NCBI RefSeq assembly: GCF_008923365.1
Contig: NZ_WBMR01000012.1
Span: forward strand, 1-48,878
DNA: 48,878 nucleotides
Direction of reading: 5' to 3'
Origin: Actinomadura montaniterrae
Lineage (GTDB): Bacteria; Actinomycetota; Actinomycetes; Streptosporangiales; Streptosporangiaceae
Below the pieces are notes generated by a model, which saw only the letters and a list, made by a program, of their open reading frames with translations, did not search any database and was not told the origin of the DNA. A program made the position numbers and the translations under genes. This document shows, one piece after another, positions 27,603 to 39,118 of the stretch. Position 1 is the first letter of the stretch, and each line of letters begins with the position of its first letter.

Positions 27603-27608
27603 CTCCCC

Positions 27609-29876
27609 TTGACTCGCGCCAACGCGGTGCGGGCGGTCCTGGCGTTCGCCGTGCTCGCCGCATCGCTGTACTTCGCCCTGTCCGAACCCGCCCGGCTGGG
27701 CCTCGACCTGCGCGGCGGGACCCAGATCGTCCTCGAGACCCGGGACTCGCCGTCGGCCAAGGCCGGCCGTGACGCCACCGACCGCGCCCGCCAGGTCCTG
27801 CACCGCCGCATCGACGCGCTCGGCGTCGCCGAGGCGTCCATCACCCGGTCCGGCGACCGCCGGCTGATCGTCGAACTCCCCGACGTCCAGGACCCGTCGC
27901 ACGCCGCCGCGCTGCTCGGCCGCACCGCGCAGCTCACCGCCCACCCCGTCCGCGCCGCCGACGGACCGGCCGGCGCCGGCGAGAAGGAGATCCCGGACGA
28001 GAGCGGCCGGCCGATGATCATCGGGCCCGCCGTGCTCACCGGCGACGGCGTCGGCTCGGCCGCCGCGTCCTTCGACCCCGAGGGCCTCGGCGGCTGGGAC
28101 GTCGGCATCACGTTCCGCGGAGGGGGCGGCGCGGCCTGGGAGAAGGTCACCGCCAAGGCCGCCTGCGCCACCGGCGACGAGCGCCGCGTCGCGTTCGTCC
28201 TGGACGGGAAGGTCATCTCGTCTCCGCAGGTCAGCGCCGACGTCGCCTGCGGTACCGGGATCACCGGCGGGTCCACCCGGATCACCGGGAACTTCGGCGC
28301 CGACGAGGCCAAGGACCTCGCCGCGCTGGTGCAGGGCGGCGCGCTGCCCGTCCCGGTGACGATCGTCGAGCAGCGGGTCGTCGGCCCCACCCTCGGCGAG
28401 GAGGCGATCGAGGCCAGCGCCTGGGCCGCCGTCATCGGCGTCGCCCTCACCGGCCTGTTCATCGCCGCCGTCTACCGGCTCGTCGGCCTGCTCGCCACCG
28501 CCGCGCTCGCCGGCTACGCGCTGATCTCCTACGCCGCGCTCGTCGCCGCCGGCGCGACCCTCACCCTGCCCGGCCTCGCCGGGTTCGTCCTGGCGATCGG
28601 CATGGCGATCGACGCGAACGTGCTGGCGTTCGAACGCGCCCGCGAGGAACGCGCCGCCGCGCCCGGCCGGTCCCCCCGCAACGCCCTCGCCATCGGGTTC
28701 ACCAAGGCGTGGTCGGCGATCGCCGACTCCGCCGCCACCACGCTGCTCGCCGGCGGCCTGCTGTTCTTCCTCGCGTCCGGGCCGGTCAAGGGCTTCGGCG
28801 TCACCCTGTGCATCGGCGTGCTCGCCTCGCTGGTCTCGGCGATGCTGCTCAGCCGCGTCCTCACCGACGCCGCCCTGGCCCGCATGCCGAGGATCGGCCG
28901 CTCCAAGGCCGGCGGCCTCGGCGCCGGCGGCCGCATCCGCCGATGGCTCGACCACCGCCGTCCCGACCTGATGAGGCGCCGCACCCGCTGGCTCGCCATC
29001 TCCGGCCTCGCCGTCGTCCTCGCCCTCACCGGGATCTTCGCCCGGGGCCTGAACTACGGCGTCGAGTTCACCGGCGGACGCGCCGTCGAGTACACCACGA
29101 ACCGTCCCGTCGACATCGGCGACGCCCGCACCGCCGTCGCCCGCGCCGGATTCCCGCAGGCCACCGTGCAGACGTCCGGCAAGGACGGCATCGCCGTCCG
29201 CACCACCGAGCTCACCGACGCGCAGGAGAAGCGCATCCGCGACGCGCTCGCGCGGCAGGGCGGCGGCGCGACGAAGCAGCGCGACGAGCTGATCGGCCCG
29301 AGCCTCGGCGGCGAGATGCGCACCAAGGCGCTGATCGCGCTCGGCGTGGCCCTGCTGGTGCAGCTCGGCTACCTGACGTTCCGGTTCCGCTGGACGTTCG
29401 CGGCCGGGTCCGTGCTGGCGATGCTGCACGACGTCGTGATCGTCACCGGCCTGTTCGCGTGGCTCGGCAAGCCTGTCGACGGCGTCTTCCTCGCCGCGCT
29501 GCTCACCGTCATCGGCTACTCGGTGAACGACTCCGTCGTGGTGTTCGACCGCGTCCGGGAACTGTGGACGGCCGAACCCCGCGCCCCCTTCGCGGACGTC
29601 GCGAACCGGGGCGCGCTGCAGACCGTCCCCCGCACCGTCAACACCGGCATGGGCGCCCTGTTCATCCTGGCCGCCCTCGCCGTCCTCGGCGGCGACACGC
29701 TGACCGACTTCGCGATCGCGCTCCTCGCGGGCATCGTCGTCGGCACCTACTCCAGCGTCTTCACCGCCACGCCGCTCGCGATCGTCCTGGAACGCTTCGC
29801 GGGCCCGCCGCCGCGCCCCCGCGCCGCGGCGCCCCGCGCCGCCCGCACCCCAGGCGACTCGGGCGCCGTCGTCTGA
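27609..29876 (+). CDS. secDF: Protein translocase SecD-SecF fusion
   Basis: This 755-residue fusion of SecD and SecF uses the proton gradient to pull preproteins across the membrane after SecYEG. The SecD half (about 1-440) has LGLDLRGGTQIV near residue 30, a shortened periplasmic P1 domain, and the GMAIDANVLAFER membrane signature. The SecF half (about 455-740) has VEFTGG, the IGYSVNDSVVVFDRVRE signature and a Pro/Arg/Ala C-terminal tail. The start is TTG 27609, placed 7 nt after GGAGG at 27597-27601. GTG 27627 is too far from that site. Control by the stem at 27525-27602 and the RAPP peptide is the expected regulation. It may be an accessory copy used under export stress. Confidence 0.93.
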   Translation: MTRANAVRAVLAFAVLAASLYFALSEPARLGLDLRGGTQIVLETRDSPSAKAGRDATDRARQVLHRRIDALGVAEASITRSGDRRLIVELPDVQDPSHAAALLGRTAQLTAHPVRAADGPAGAGEKEIPDESGRPMIIGPAVLTGDGVGSAAASFDPEGLGGWDVGITFRGGGGAAWEKVTAKAACATGDERRVAFVLDGKVISSPQVSADVACGTGITGGSTRITGNFGADEAKDLAALVQGGALPVPVTIVEQRVVGPTLGEEAIEASAWAAVIGVALTGLFIAAVYRLVGLLATAALAGYALISYAALVAAGATLTLPGLAGFVLAIGMAIDANVLAFERAREERAAAPGRSPRNALAIGFTKAWSAIADSAATTLLAGGLLFFLASGPVKGFGVTLCIGVLASLVSAMLLSRVLTDAALARMPRIGRSKAGGLGAGGRIRRWLDHRRPDLMRRRTRWLAISGLAVVLALTGIFARGLNYGVEFTGGRAVEYTTNRPVDIGDARTAVARAGFPQATVQTSGKDGIAVRTTELTDAQEKRIRDALARQGGGATKQRDELIGPSLGGEMRTKALIALGVALLVQLGYLTFRFRWTFAAGSVLAMLHDVVIVTGLFAWLGKPVDGVFLAALLTVIGYSVNDSVVVFDRVRELWTAEPRAPFADVANRGALQTVPRTVNTGMGALFILAALAVLGGDTLTDFAIALLAGIVVGTYSSVFTATPLAIVLERFAGPPPRPRAAAPRAARTPGDSGAVV

Positions 29877-29882
29877 CCCGCC

Positions 29883-29918
29883 ACGGCGTGCCGCCGCCCC
29901 TGACCGGCGGCACGCCGT
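29883..29918. terminator. Bidirectional terminator after secDF
   Basis: Perfect 13-bp inverted repeat (29883-29895 and 29906-29918), 10-nt loop, between convergent secDF and the septum-formation-domain gene. Confidence 0.85.
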
Positions 29919-29924
29919 CCGCGA

Positions 29925-31073
29925 TCACTTCCCCAGCACGGACTTCTTCAGCGTCCCCTTGTCCGCCCGCAGGAGGCAGATCACTTTCTGGACCCCGAAG
30001 TACCAGGCCTTCGCGGAGGGCCCCACGAAGTCGGTTCTCACCCCGGCGGGCCGCGCGTGCGGTGCGAACGCCTTCGCCGCCCGCTTGCGGCACCCGCGCG
30101 AGGCGTTCGCATCGATGATCTTCTTGCCGGGGTAGGCCCACGGGACGCCGGAGGTGGCGAGGCCCTCCCACGGCAGGTCGAACGCGGCGTAGACCTGCAC
30201 CTTGTGCGGTTCGGTGCACGGGACGGCGCGCGCCGCCGCGTCCGCGTCCTTCCACTCGGCGAAGCAGTCGCCGGCCTCGAACTCCTGCAGGGTCTTCCTG
30301 GCCGGGTCGAGGGTGGCGGCCAGCGGCGACGCCAGCTTTCCGGTGCCGCCGTAGCGCATCACGCACGTCACGTGCCGGTCCCCGGCCCGCCAGGCCGCCT
30401 CGTCCGGTTTGTCGAGGTAGACGTCGAGATCCTCGTAGTACCGGCTCTTCACCAGGAACGCGAGCCGGTCCGTGCACACCTTGGTCGCCTCGCCCGCCAA
30501 CCCCTTGTCGCCGGGATAGGCGTCGTCGTCCGGCAGCCCCGCCTGCGCGACGACCTCGCCGTCATGCGGGCGCGTGCACGGCAACGCCGTGACGGCCACA
30601 TCGGCCGCGCCCTTGCGGAACCCGGCGAAACAGTCACCGGCCTTGAGGCGCGAAAGGACGGTCTCGTGGCCCCGGCCGTTCCCGCCCGAGTCCCCGCCGT
30701 CCGGCGAGACGAGCATCACCGCGATGACCGCGCCCACGGCGACCCACACCAGCGAAGCGGTGAGCCCGCCGACCGCCATTCCCCGGCCCCTGCCACCGCG
30801 CCGCCTGACCTGCGCGAACGCCGCAACGGCGAACCCGACGGCCAACGGCGCCAACCCGACGATCCCGGCAGCGAGAGCCCCCTTGGCCCACCCGTTCGTC
30901 CGCCGCCGGGGCACCGTTTCCGACGTCCCGGGCGCCGGGGACTCTCCGGTCCCATCGGCCCCATGCGCCGCATGCTCCGTCGCTGTCTCGCTCAACGCCG
31001 CATCAGGCGGAGCCCACTCGCTTCCCGCCCCGCCGTTCACCGCGGGCCGGGCGGCGTCATCCTCCGCGCTCAC
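29925..31073 (-). CDS. DUF4190/septum-formation-domain membrane protein (copy B)
   Basis: This 382-residue protein has a disordered N-terminal region, two membrane segments of DUF4190 type (about residues 55-115, a GLAPLAVGFAVAAFAQ helix and a GLTASLVWVAVGAV helix), then two repeats of a cysteine-bearing extracytoplasmic domain starting AGDCFxG/AGDCFAEW. Each repeat contains a CTxPH motif and fits the septum-formation domain PF13845. GTG 31073 overlaps the TGA of the adjoining paralogue (GTGA), so it is co-translated. The name implies a role in division, but the biochemical function is unknown. Confidence 0.8.
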   Translation of the reverse strand: MSAEDDAARPAVNGGAGSEWAPPDAALSETATEHAAHGADGTGESPAPGTSETVPRRRTNGWAKGALAAGIVGLAPLAVGFAVAAFAQVRRRGGRGRGMAVGGLTASLVWVAVGAVIAVMLVSPDGGDSGGNGRGHETVLSRLKAGDCFAGFRKGAADVAVTALPCTRPHDGEVVAQAGLPDDDAYPGDKGLAGEATKVCTDRLAFLVKSRYYEDLDVYLDKPDEAAWRAGDRHVTCVMRYGGTGKLASPLAATLDPARKTLQEFEAGDCFAEWKDADAAARAVPCTEPHKVQVYAAFDLPWEGLATSGVPWAYPGKKIIDANASRGCRKRAAKAFAPHARPAGVRTDFVGPSAKAWYFGVQKVICLLRADKGTLKKSVLGK

Positions 31074-32185
31074 TTCGGCATCAGCGATCGCGTCAGGGGA
31101 GCGCCGTCGGCCTTGAACATGCACACGATCCTGCGGTCGCCCATCTGCCAGCCCTCCTTGGCGGGGTAGCCGAACCACGGCAGGACGTGCTGGGGCGGAT
31201 CCCCCTTGAAGACCTTGAAGGCGCGCTTGGCGCACTCCACCGTGGCCTTTTCCTCGATCGTCCGTTCCGACGGGTACTTGCCGCCGCCGCGCATGTCGTA
31301 AGTGGCGTAGACCTGGTAGCGGTGCTTCTTCTTGCAGTCGACGAGGTTCAGGAGCGCGTCGTCCTTCCAATCGTCGATGCAGTCGCCGGCGACCAGCTGC
31401 GTGTAGCTTCGCGTTCCCCATTCCGCGCTGGTCAGCGGAGCGGTGAGCTTCTCGGGGCCGGTATGGCGCAGGACGCAGGTGACGTCGTGGCGGCCCTTGC
31501 CCCAGGCGGCGCGGCGGGGGCGGTCGATGTGCAGCTCGAGGTCGTCGGCGTAGCGGTTGTTCATCAGGAACCGGGTCCTGTCCTTGCACTCCTTCGTCGC
31601 CTCGGTGACGAGCACCGTGTCGCCGGGGTACGGGAGGTCGGGCAGGGTGACGACGGCGCCGATCTCGCCCTCGTGCGGCTCGGTGCACGGCGTCTTGGTC
31701 ACGTAGACGCTGTTGAGGTCCTCTTCGAGGCCGGTGAAGCAGTCGCCGGCGAGGAGGGTTGTGACGCGAGGCTTGCCGCCCTTGGCGGCGGGGGCGTCGC
31801 TGCCGGGGTCGGCCTTGTCCAGGACGCCCGTGGCGAGGACGAGGGCGGCGGCGGTGATCCAGGCGGCGGACGCGGCGAGGCCGGCGGCCGCGAAGCCCTT
31901 GCCCTTCTGGCCGCGGCGTCCCGTCTGGACGAACGCGGTGACGGCGAAGCCGATCGCGAAGACGACGAGGCCGAGGAGCCCGGTGACGAGTGCGACGATC
32001 GCGAACGGGTTCGTCCGGCGGGCACCGGGTGCGGGAAGCCCTGGCGGGGGCGGGGCGAAGGCGGCGGCGGGCTCCGGTGGTGGGGGAGCGGCGGCGGTGC
32101 CGGTGTCCGGCGGCGTCCAGGCGGCCGGGGCGGACGGTTCTTCGGGGGTGTCCTGGACGTCGTCAGCGTCCGGTGGCGTTGTCAC
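31070..32185 (-). CDS. DUF4190/septum-formation-domain membrane protein (copy A)
   Basis: This 371-residue paralogue of the next gene downstream has the same layout: an acidic Pro-rich N-terminus (about 1-60), DUF4190 membrane pair (about 60-120) with NPFAIVALVTGLLG and GFAAAGLAASAAW, then two domains with AGDCFTGL and AGDCIDDW, each with a conserved Cys-x-x-x-H (CTEPHEGE and CKKKHRYQ). Four further Cys fall at repeated positions, suggesting disulfides. GTG 32185 has TACTTT (32197-32192) 6 nt upstream and no ribosome binding site. Tandem duplication with divergence is clear from the domain order. Confidence 0.8.
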   Translation of the reverse strand: MTTPPDADDVQDTPEEPSAPAAWTPPDTGTAAAPPPPEPAAAFAPPPPGLPAPGARRTNPFAIVALVTGLLGLVVFAIGFAVTAFVQTGRRGQKGKGFAAAGLAASAAWITAAALVLATGVLDKADPGSDAPAAKGGKPRVTTLLAGDCFTGLEEDLNSVYVTKTPCTEPHEGEIGAVVTLPDLPYPGDTVLVTEATKECKDRTRFLMNNRYADDLELHIDRPRRAAWGKGRHDVTCVLRHTGPEKLTAPLTSAEWGTRSYTQLVAGDCIDDWKDDALLNLVDCKKKHRYQVYATYDMRGGGKYPSERTIEEKATVECAKRAFKVFKGDPPQHVLPWFGYPAKEGWQMGDRRIVCMFKADGAPLTRSLMPK

Positions 32186-32257
32186 AGCGGGAAAGTACGC
32201 GATCAAGGTCACAAATAGCGCATTTCCGGCGGTCGTCGCCAAGTTGTGATCATGGCC

Positions 32258-32268
32258 GTTCACCTGGC
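32258..32268 (+). promoter_or_regulatory. Single PHO-box-like repeat unit before the 5'-nucleotidase
   Basis: GTTCACCTGGC fits the 11-bp direct-repeat unit of actinomycete PhoP boxes. A weak neighbouring unit precedes it (GATCATGGCC at 32248-32257). One good unit is not proof. A GATGATCTTCT repeat also occurs at 32269-32279 and 32305-32315. Confidence 0.3.
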
Positions 32269-32346
32269 GATGATCTTCTCCTCGCCCGCTGGACACCCGG
32301 CACTGATGATCTTCTGCCGATCGGTCCGACCGGCGGAAGGTGCCCT

Positions 32347-34113
32347 GTGTCTCGAATGTCCCGACGGCTGGCCGGGGGCGCCGTCGCCCTCGCCGCCCTC
32401 ACGGCGGGGACGGTGCCCGCCGCGCACGCCGGGCAGCCCGGCCCCGTCGACGTGCAGCTGCTGTCCATCACCGACTTCCACGGCTACCTGCAGCCCTACG
32501 ACGACGCGGCGAACGGGCAGGTGAAGCTGCCGGACGGGACGGTCCTGAAGGTCGGCGGCGCCGCCTACAACGCCGCGCACCTGGAGCGGCTGCGCGCGGG
32601 CAAGAAGAACTCGATCCTGTTCTCGGTCGGCGACAACTTCAGCGGCTGGCCGTTCGAGGTCGACGCGTTCCGGGACGAGCCGACGATCGAGGTGCTCAAC
32701 AAGCTCGGCGTCCGGTTCTCCACGGTCGGCAACCACGAGCTCGACGTGTCGGCGGGGTTCCTCAAGGACCACATGATGAAGGGCCGCTGCTTCGGCACGG
32801 TGGACGTCGACAGCTGCTTCACCGACTCCGCCGGCAACCGGTTCCGGGGCGCGGACTTCCCCTTCTACACCGGCAACATCGTCGGCGCGAAGACCGGGAA
32901 GCCGATCCTGAAGCCGTACAACATCGAGTGGGTGCGCGGGGACGGCGGCCGGAAGGTCCCGGTCGGGTTCATCGACCTGACCGTCCCGGACACCCCGGCC
33001 GGCTCCACGTCCTACCAGCCGGACCTGCGGTCGCTTCCGCTGCTGGAGACGGCGAACAAGTACGCGGCGGAGCTGAAGAGGCGCGGCGTGAAGGCGATCG
33101 TCGCGAACGTCCACGACGGCGGATCGGCGGACGGCGCGGGCTTCGACGGCTGCAAGGACCCGCACGGGCCCGTCATCGACTTCGCCAGGCAGGCGTCGCC
33201 GGACATCGACGCGATCTTCACCGGGCACTGGCACGCCGGCTTCAACTGCACGATCGCCGACCCGGCCGGCCACCCCCGCCCGGTCATCGAGGGCCTCAAC
33301 CACGGACGGCTGATCAGCGAGATCGACCTGCGGCTGGACGCCCGCGGCGAGGTGATCCGCGGCGAGACCAGGGCCGTCAACCACCCGGTGACCAGGGACA
33401 TCGCCCCCGACCCGGACGTGCAGAAGATCGCCGACTACTGGACGGCGCGCGGCAACGAGCGGTCCGCACAGCCGCTGGCGCGGCAGACCGGCGACTTCAC
33501 CCGGACGCAGAACGGCAGCGGCGAGAGCACCATGGGGGACCTCGCCGCCGACGTCCAGTACTGGGCGGCCGGGACGTCCCGCAAGGGCCGCGCCGATCTC
33601 GCGCTCGTCGCCACCAAGCCCGTCACCGGCTCGAACGCGGTCGCGCGGGACCTGCCGTACGCGAAGGGGACCGGCGCCGGCGACGCCGACGGGCGCGTGA
33701 CGTTCGGCGAGGCGTGGAGCGCCTACGGGTACGGCAACCCGATCCTCACCGTCACGGTGACCGGCGAGCAGATCCATCAGGCGCTGGAGCAGCAGTGGCA
33801 GGGCGCGAAGTTCGCGCCGTTCGCCGTGTCGGAGAACGTCCGCTACTCCTACGACGCGTCGCGGCCGGCCGGCGACCGCGTCGACCCGGCGCACGTCACG
33901 ATCGACGGGAAGCCGCTCGACCCGTCCAAGAAGTACCGGCTCGCCGCGCTCGCGTACACGCTGATCGGCGCGGACGGCTACACCGCGTTCACCGGGTTCA
34001 CCGGCGCGTACCGCAACGAGCTGCCCGACCACGAGGCGTTCGTCGCGTACCTGAAGGCGCACCCGGTGATCGGTCCCGCGCCGCTCGGCCGGGTCGCCCC
34101 GGCCGCGAGCTGA
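32347..34113 (+). CDS. Secreted bifunctional UDP-sugar hydrolase/5'-nucleotidase
   Basis: This 588-residue exported metallophosphoesterase has a signal peptide (about 1-33). The N-terminal calcineurin-like domain carries the metal motifs DFHG (near residue 47), GDNFSG, GNHELDV, NVHDGG and GHWHAGFN. The C-terminal 5'-nucleotidase domain begins about residue 375 (FTRTQNGSGESTMGDLAADVQYW) and includes the GADGYTAFTGF substrate segment. It probably recovers phosphate and nucleosides from extracellular nucleotides. GTG 32347 has GGAAGG 6 nt upstream. ATG 32356 is possible. It is divergent from the septum-domain pair. Phosphate control is suggested by the 32258 motif only. Confidence 0.93.
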   Translation: MSRMSRRLAGGAVALAALTAGTVPAAHAGQPGPVDVQLLSITDFHGYLQPYDDAANGQVKLPDGTVLKVGGAAYNAAHLERLRAGKKNSILFSVGDNFSGWPFEVDAFRDEPTIEVLNKLGVRFSTVGNHELDVSAGFLKDHMMKGRCFGTVDVDSCFTDSAGNRFRGADFPFYTGNIVGAKTGKPILKPYNIEWVRGDGGRKVPVGFIDLTVPDTPAGSTSYQPDLRSLPLLETANKYAAELKRRGVKAIVANVHDGGSADGAGFDGCKDPHGPVIDFARQASPDIDAIFTGHWHAGFNCTIADPAGHPRPVIEGLNHGRLISEIDLRLDARGEVIRGETRAVNHPVTRDIAPDPDVQKIADYWTARGNERSAQPLARQTGDFTRTQNGSGESTMGDLAADVQYWAAGTSRKGRADLALVATKPVTGSNAVARDLPYAKGTGAGDADGRVTFGEAWSAYGYGNPILTVTVTGEQIHQALEQQWQGAKFAPFAVSENVRYSYDASRPAGDRVDPAHVTIDGKPLDPSKKYRLAALAYTLIGADGYTAFTGFTGAYRNELPDHEAFVAYLKAHPVIGPAPLGRVAPAAS

Positions 34114-34126
34114 ACCGCCGCGGAAG

Positions 34127-34164
34127 GGCGCCGTGGCCCGGGACGACACCCCGGCCACGGCGCC
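34127..34164. terminator. Bidirectional terminator after the 5'-nucleotidase
   Basis: Perfect 12-bp stem (34127-34138 and 34153-34164) with a 14-nt loop, between convergent genes. Confidence 0.8.
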
Positions 34165-34193
34165 CTGCGCTCGGCGCCCTGCGCCCCGGCGGC

Positions 34194-36080
34194 TCAGGCC
34201 AGCGGCGGCTGCTCCTGCTCGCCCTCCGCGTTGATCACCTGCATCACCGCGTTGATCAGCGCGAGGTGGGTGAACGCCTGCGGGAAGTTGCCGAGGTGCC
34301 GCCCGGTGTGCGGGTCGATCTCCTCGGCGTACAGCTGCAGCGGGCTCGCGTACGACAGCAGCTTCTCGCACAGCGCCCGCGCCCGGTCCAGCTCACCGAT
34401 CATCACCAGCGTGCTGACCAGCCAGAACGAGCAGATCGTGAAGGTGCCCTCCTCCGACTCGAACCCGTCGTCGGTCTCGGTCGCCCGGTACCGCAGGACG
34501 AGGTCGTCCTCCGACAGCTCGTCCGCGATGGCGAGGACCGTCTCCCGGACCCGCTTGTCGTCGGCCGGCAGGAACCCCAGCAGCGGGATCAGCAGCGCCG
34601 ACGCGTCCAGCGCGTCCGCGCCGTAGTGCGCGGTGAACACGCCGCGCTCGTCGAGCGCGTTCGCCAGCACGTCCGCGTGGATCTCGTCGGCGGCGGCCTG
34701 CCAGCGGCGCGCCCGCTCCTGGTCGCCGCGGATCCGGGCCAGCCGCGCGCCGCGGTCGGCCGCGACCCAGCAGAACACCTTCGAGGAGGTGAAGTGCTGC
34801 GGCTCGCCGCGCACCTCCCACATCCCGCAGTCGGGGGTGCGCCAGTTGGCGAGCGCGTCCTCCACCTGCTTGACGACGATCTTCCAGAGCCGGTCGTCGA
34901 GCCGGTCGCGCTTGCGCACGAACAGGTAGATCGACCCGATGATCGCGCCCCACACGTCGTGCTGGGCCTGCATGTACGCCTCGTTGCCGATGCGCACCGG
35001 GCGGGCGTTGTCGTAGCCGGTCAGGTGCTCGAGCGTGGACTCGGGCAGCTCCTCCCGGCCGTCCAGCCCGTACATGATCTGCAGCTTGCCCTCGGCGGCC
35101 TCGGCGACGTCGGTGATGAAGTAGAAGAAGTCGTTGGCCTCCCAGTCGTAGCCGAGGGTGTAGAAGGCCCACAGCGCCATGGTGGAGTCGCGGATCCAGG
35201 TGTAGCGGTAGTCCCAGTTCCGGTCGCCGCCCGGCGTCTCCGGCAGCGACGTCGTCGCCGCGGCCGCGACCGCGCCCGACGGCGCGAACGTCAGCCCCTT
35301 CAGGGTGAGCGCGCTGCGCTGCAGGTGGCTGCGCCACGGATGGTCGGGGAACCGGCCGCGGTCCAGCCAGTGCTGCCAGTGGTGGACGGTCCAGACGAGC
35401 CGCTCCTGCGCCTCCTCCCACGACGCGGGTGCGGCGTGCTCGCTCCACGACAGCGCGACGAACCGGGACTCGCCCTGCTTCAGCAGCGTCCGGGCCGTGG
35501 CGAGCGACCCCTCGAACCCGACGTTCATGTCGGTGGTGAGCCGCAGCCCGACGCCGTTCCCGCGGGCGACCGCCTCGTGGTACCCGGCGCCGGTGTGCTC
35601 CCAGCGGGCCGGCGTCTGCCCGTAGTCGAAGACCGGCATGCAGTCGAGCCGCGCCTGGACCTGGCCGTTCACGCACCGCACCATCCGCAGCAGGACGTGG
35701 TCGGCGTCGTAGTCGGTGGGGGCGCGGCGGTGCGTGTGGGAGCGTTCCGTCTCGTGGTGCCACGGCCCCATCAGCAGGGCGTCGGTGACCACCAGCCAGC
35801 CCCCGTGTACCCACCAGGTCGTCTCCATGACCATGGTGCCGGGGATGTAGCGCTGCGCGGCGGGCACCTCCACGCCCGCGGGGCCGACCCGGAAGTATCC
35901 GGCGTCCCGGTCCAGGATGGAGCCGAACACGCTCGGCGAGTCCATCTTCGGCAGGCACATCCACTCGATGTTCCCGCTGGGCGCGACGAGCGCGGTCGTC
36001 TCGCAGTCGGACAGGAACCCGAAATCGGCGATCGGGGCGAACGGGTCTCCCGCCCGGCCGCCGGCGACCTTCGGCCTCAC
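34194..36080 (-). CDS. GH15 family glucoamylase/trehalase-like hydrolase
   Basis: This 628-residue cytoplasmic enzyme of glycoside hydrolase family 15 has the (alpha/alpha)6 barrel pattern. The N-terminal beta domain (about 1-240) begins IADFGFLSDCETTALVAPSG. The barrel carries WDYRYTWIRDSTMAL, with catalytic glutamates in the DCGMWEVRGEP motif and near EEGTFTICSFWL. Actinobacterial members include trehalases and glucoamylase-like enzymes, so substrate (trehalose or alpha-glucan ends) stays open. I chose GTG 36080 because AGGAGGTGAGG lies 5 nt upstream. ATG 36104, with GGAGAGGG, adds 8 residues. It is divergent from ppdK, and the shared region holds tandem DasR-like sites. Confidence 0.9.
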   Translation of the reverse strand: MRPKVAGGRAGDPFAPIADFGFLSDCETTALVAPSGNIEWMCLPKMDSPSVFGSILDRDAGYFRVGPAGVEVPAAQRYIPGTMVMETTWWVHGGWLVVTDALLMGPWHHETERSHTHRRAPTDYDADHVLLRMVRCVNGQVQARLDCMPVFDYGQTPARWEHTGAGYHEAVARGNGVGLRLTTDMNVGFEGSLATARTLLKQGESRFVALSWSEHAAPASWEEAQERLVWTVHHWQHWLDRGRFPDHPWRSHLQRSALTLKGLTFAPSGAVAAAATTSLPETPGGDRNWDYRYTWIRDSTMALWAFYTLGYDWEANDFFYFITDVAEAAEGKLQIMYGLDGREELPESTLEHLTGYDNARPVRIGNEAYMQAQHDVWGAIIGSIYLFVRKRDRLDDRLWKIVVKQVEDALANWRTPDCGMWEVRGEPQHFTSSKVFCWVAADRGARLARIRGDQERARRWQAAADEIHADVLANALDERGVFTAHYGADALDASALLIPLLGFLPADDKRVRETVLAIADELSEDDLVLRYRATETDDGFESEEGTFTICSFWLVSTLVMIGELDRARALCEKLLSYASPLQLYAEEIDPHTGRHLGNFPQAFTHLALINAVMQVINAEGEQEQPPLA

Positions 36081-36104
36081 AGCCTCACCTCCTTGATCCA
36101 TCAT

Positions 36105-36421
36105 TCCCTCTCCAGAGCAATGGGTGCGCCAGGAGCGCGAGGTGTTTCCCCGGCGCCGGGCGCGCGGTGTGCGGCCTCATGGGCGTCGTTGCCTTCCCGG
36201 TAGTGGAATAGACCACTTGGAATAGACCATTAAACGGCCTCTGAGCTGCGGAAACGTCGCTCCGCGCACGGGGTGCCGGGAGACCGGGTCAGGCGCGGGT
36301 ACAGTCCCGGCAAACAGGGCAGCGGACCCGCCGCCGCCTGGGAGGACGCGACGGCGCGCGCTCCCCGGCGCCGGGGTCCGGCACTGCCACTGGGTGGAAC
36401 CGGAGCGAGAAGGAGCTCCCC
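36105..36421. other. Divergent region between the GH15 gene and ppdK
   Basis: This 317-bp region has no gene. It contains the tandem DasR-like sites (36202-36231), a TACAGT -10-like hexamer for ppdK at 36300-36305, and AGGAG (36411-36415), the ppdK ribosome binding site. Confidence 0.6.
36202..36231. promoter_or_regulatory. Tandem DasR-like (dre) operator sites
   Basis: AGTGGAATAGACCACT (36202-36217) matches 13 of 16 positions of the DasR site ACTGGTCTAGACCACT. A second copy (36216-36231) matches 11 of 16. The core TGGAATAGACCA is exactly repeated 14 bp apart. DasR is the GntR/HutC repressor released by glucosamine-6-phosphate in actinomycetes. Which of the two divergent genes it controls is uncertain. 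Confidence 0.55.

Positions 36422-39118
<2,697 letters not shown>

Noticed and set aside
27094..27612. Alternative frame over the arrest-peptide gene starting at ATG 27094
   Set aside because: The 27141 frame has a good ribosome binding site, an export signal and G/C third positions. The other frame is Ser/Pro/Arg-rich without features.
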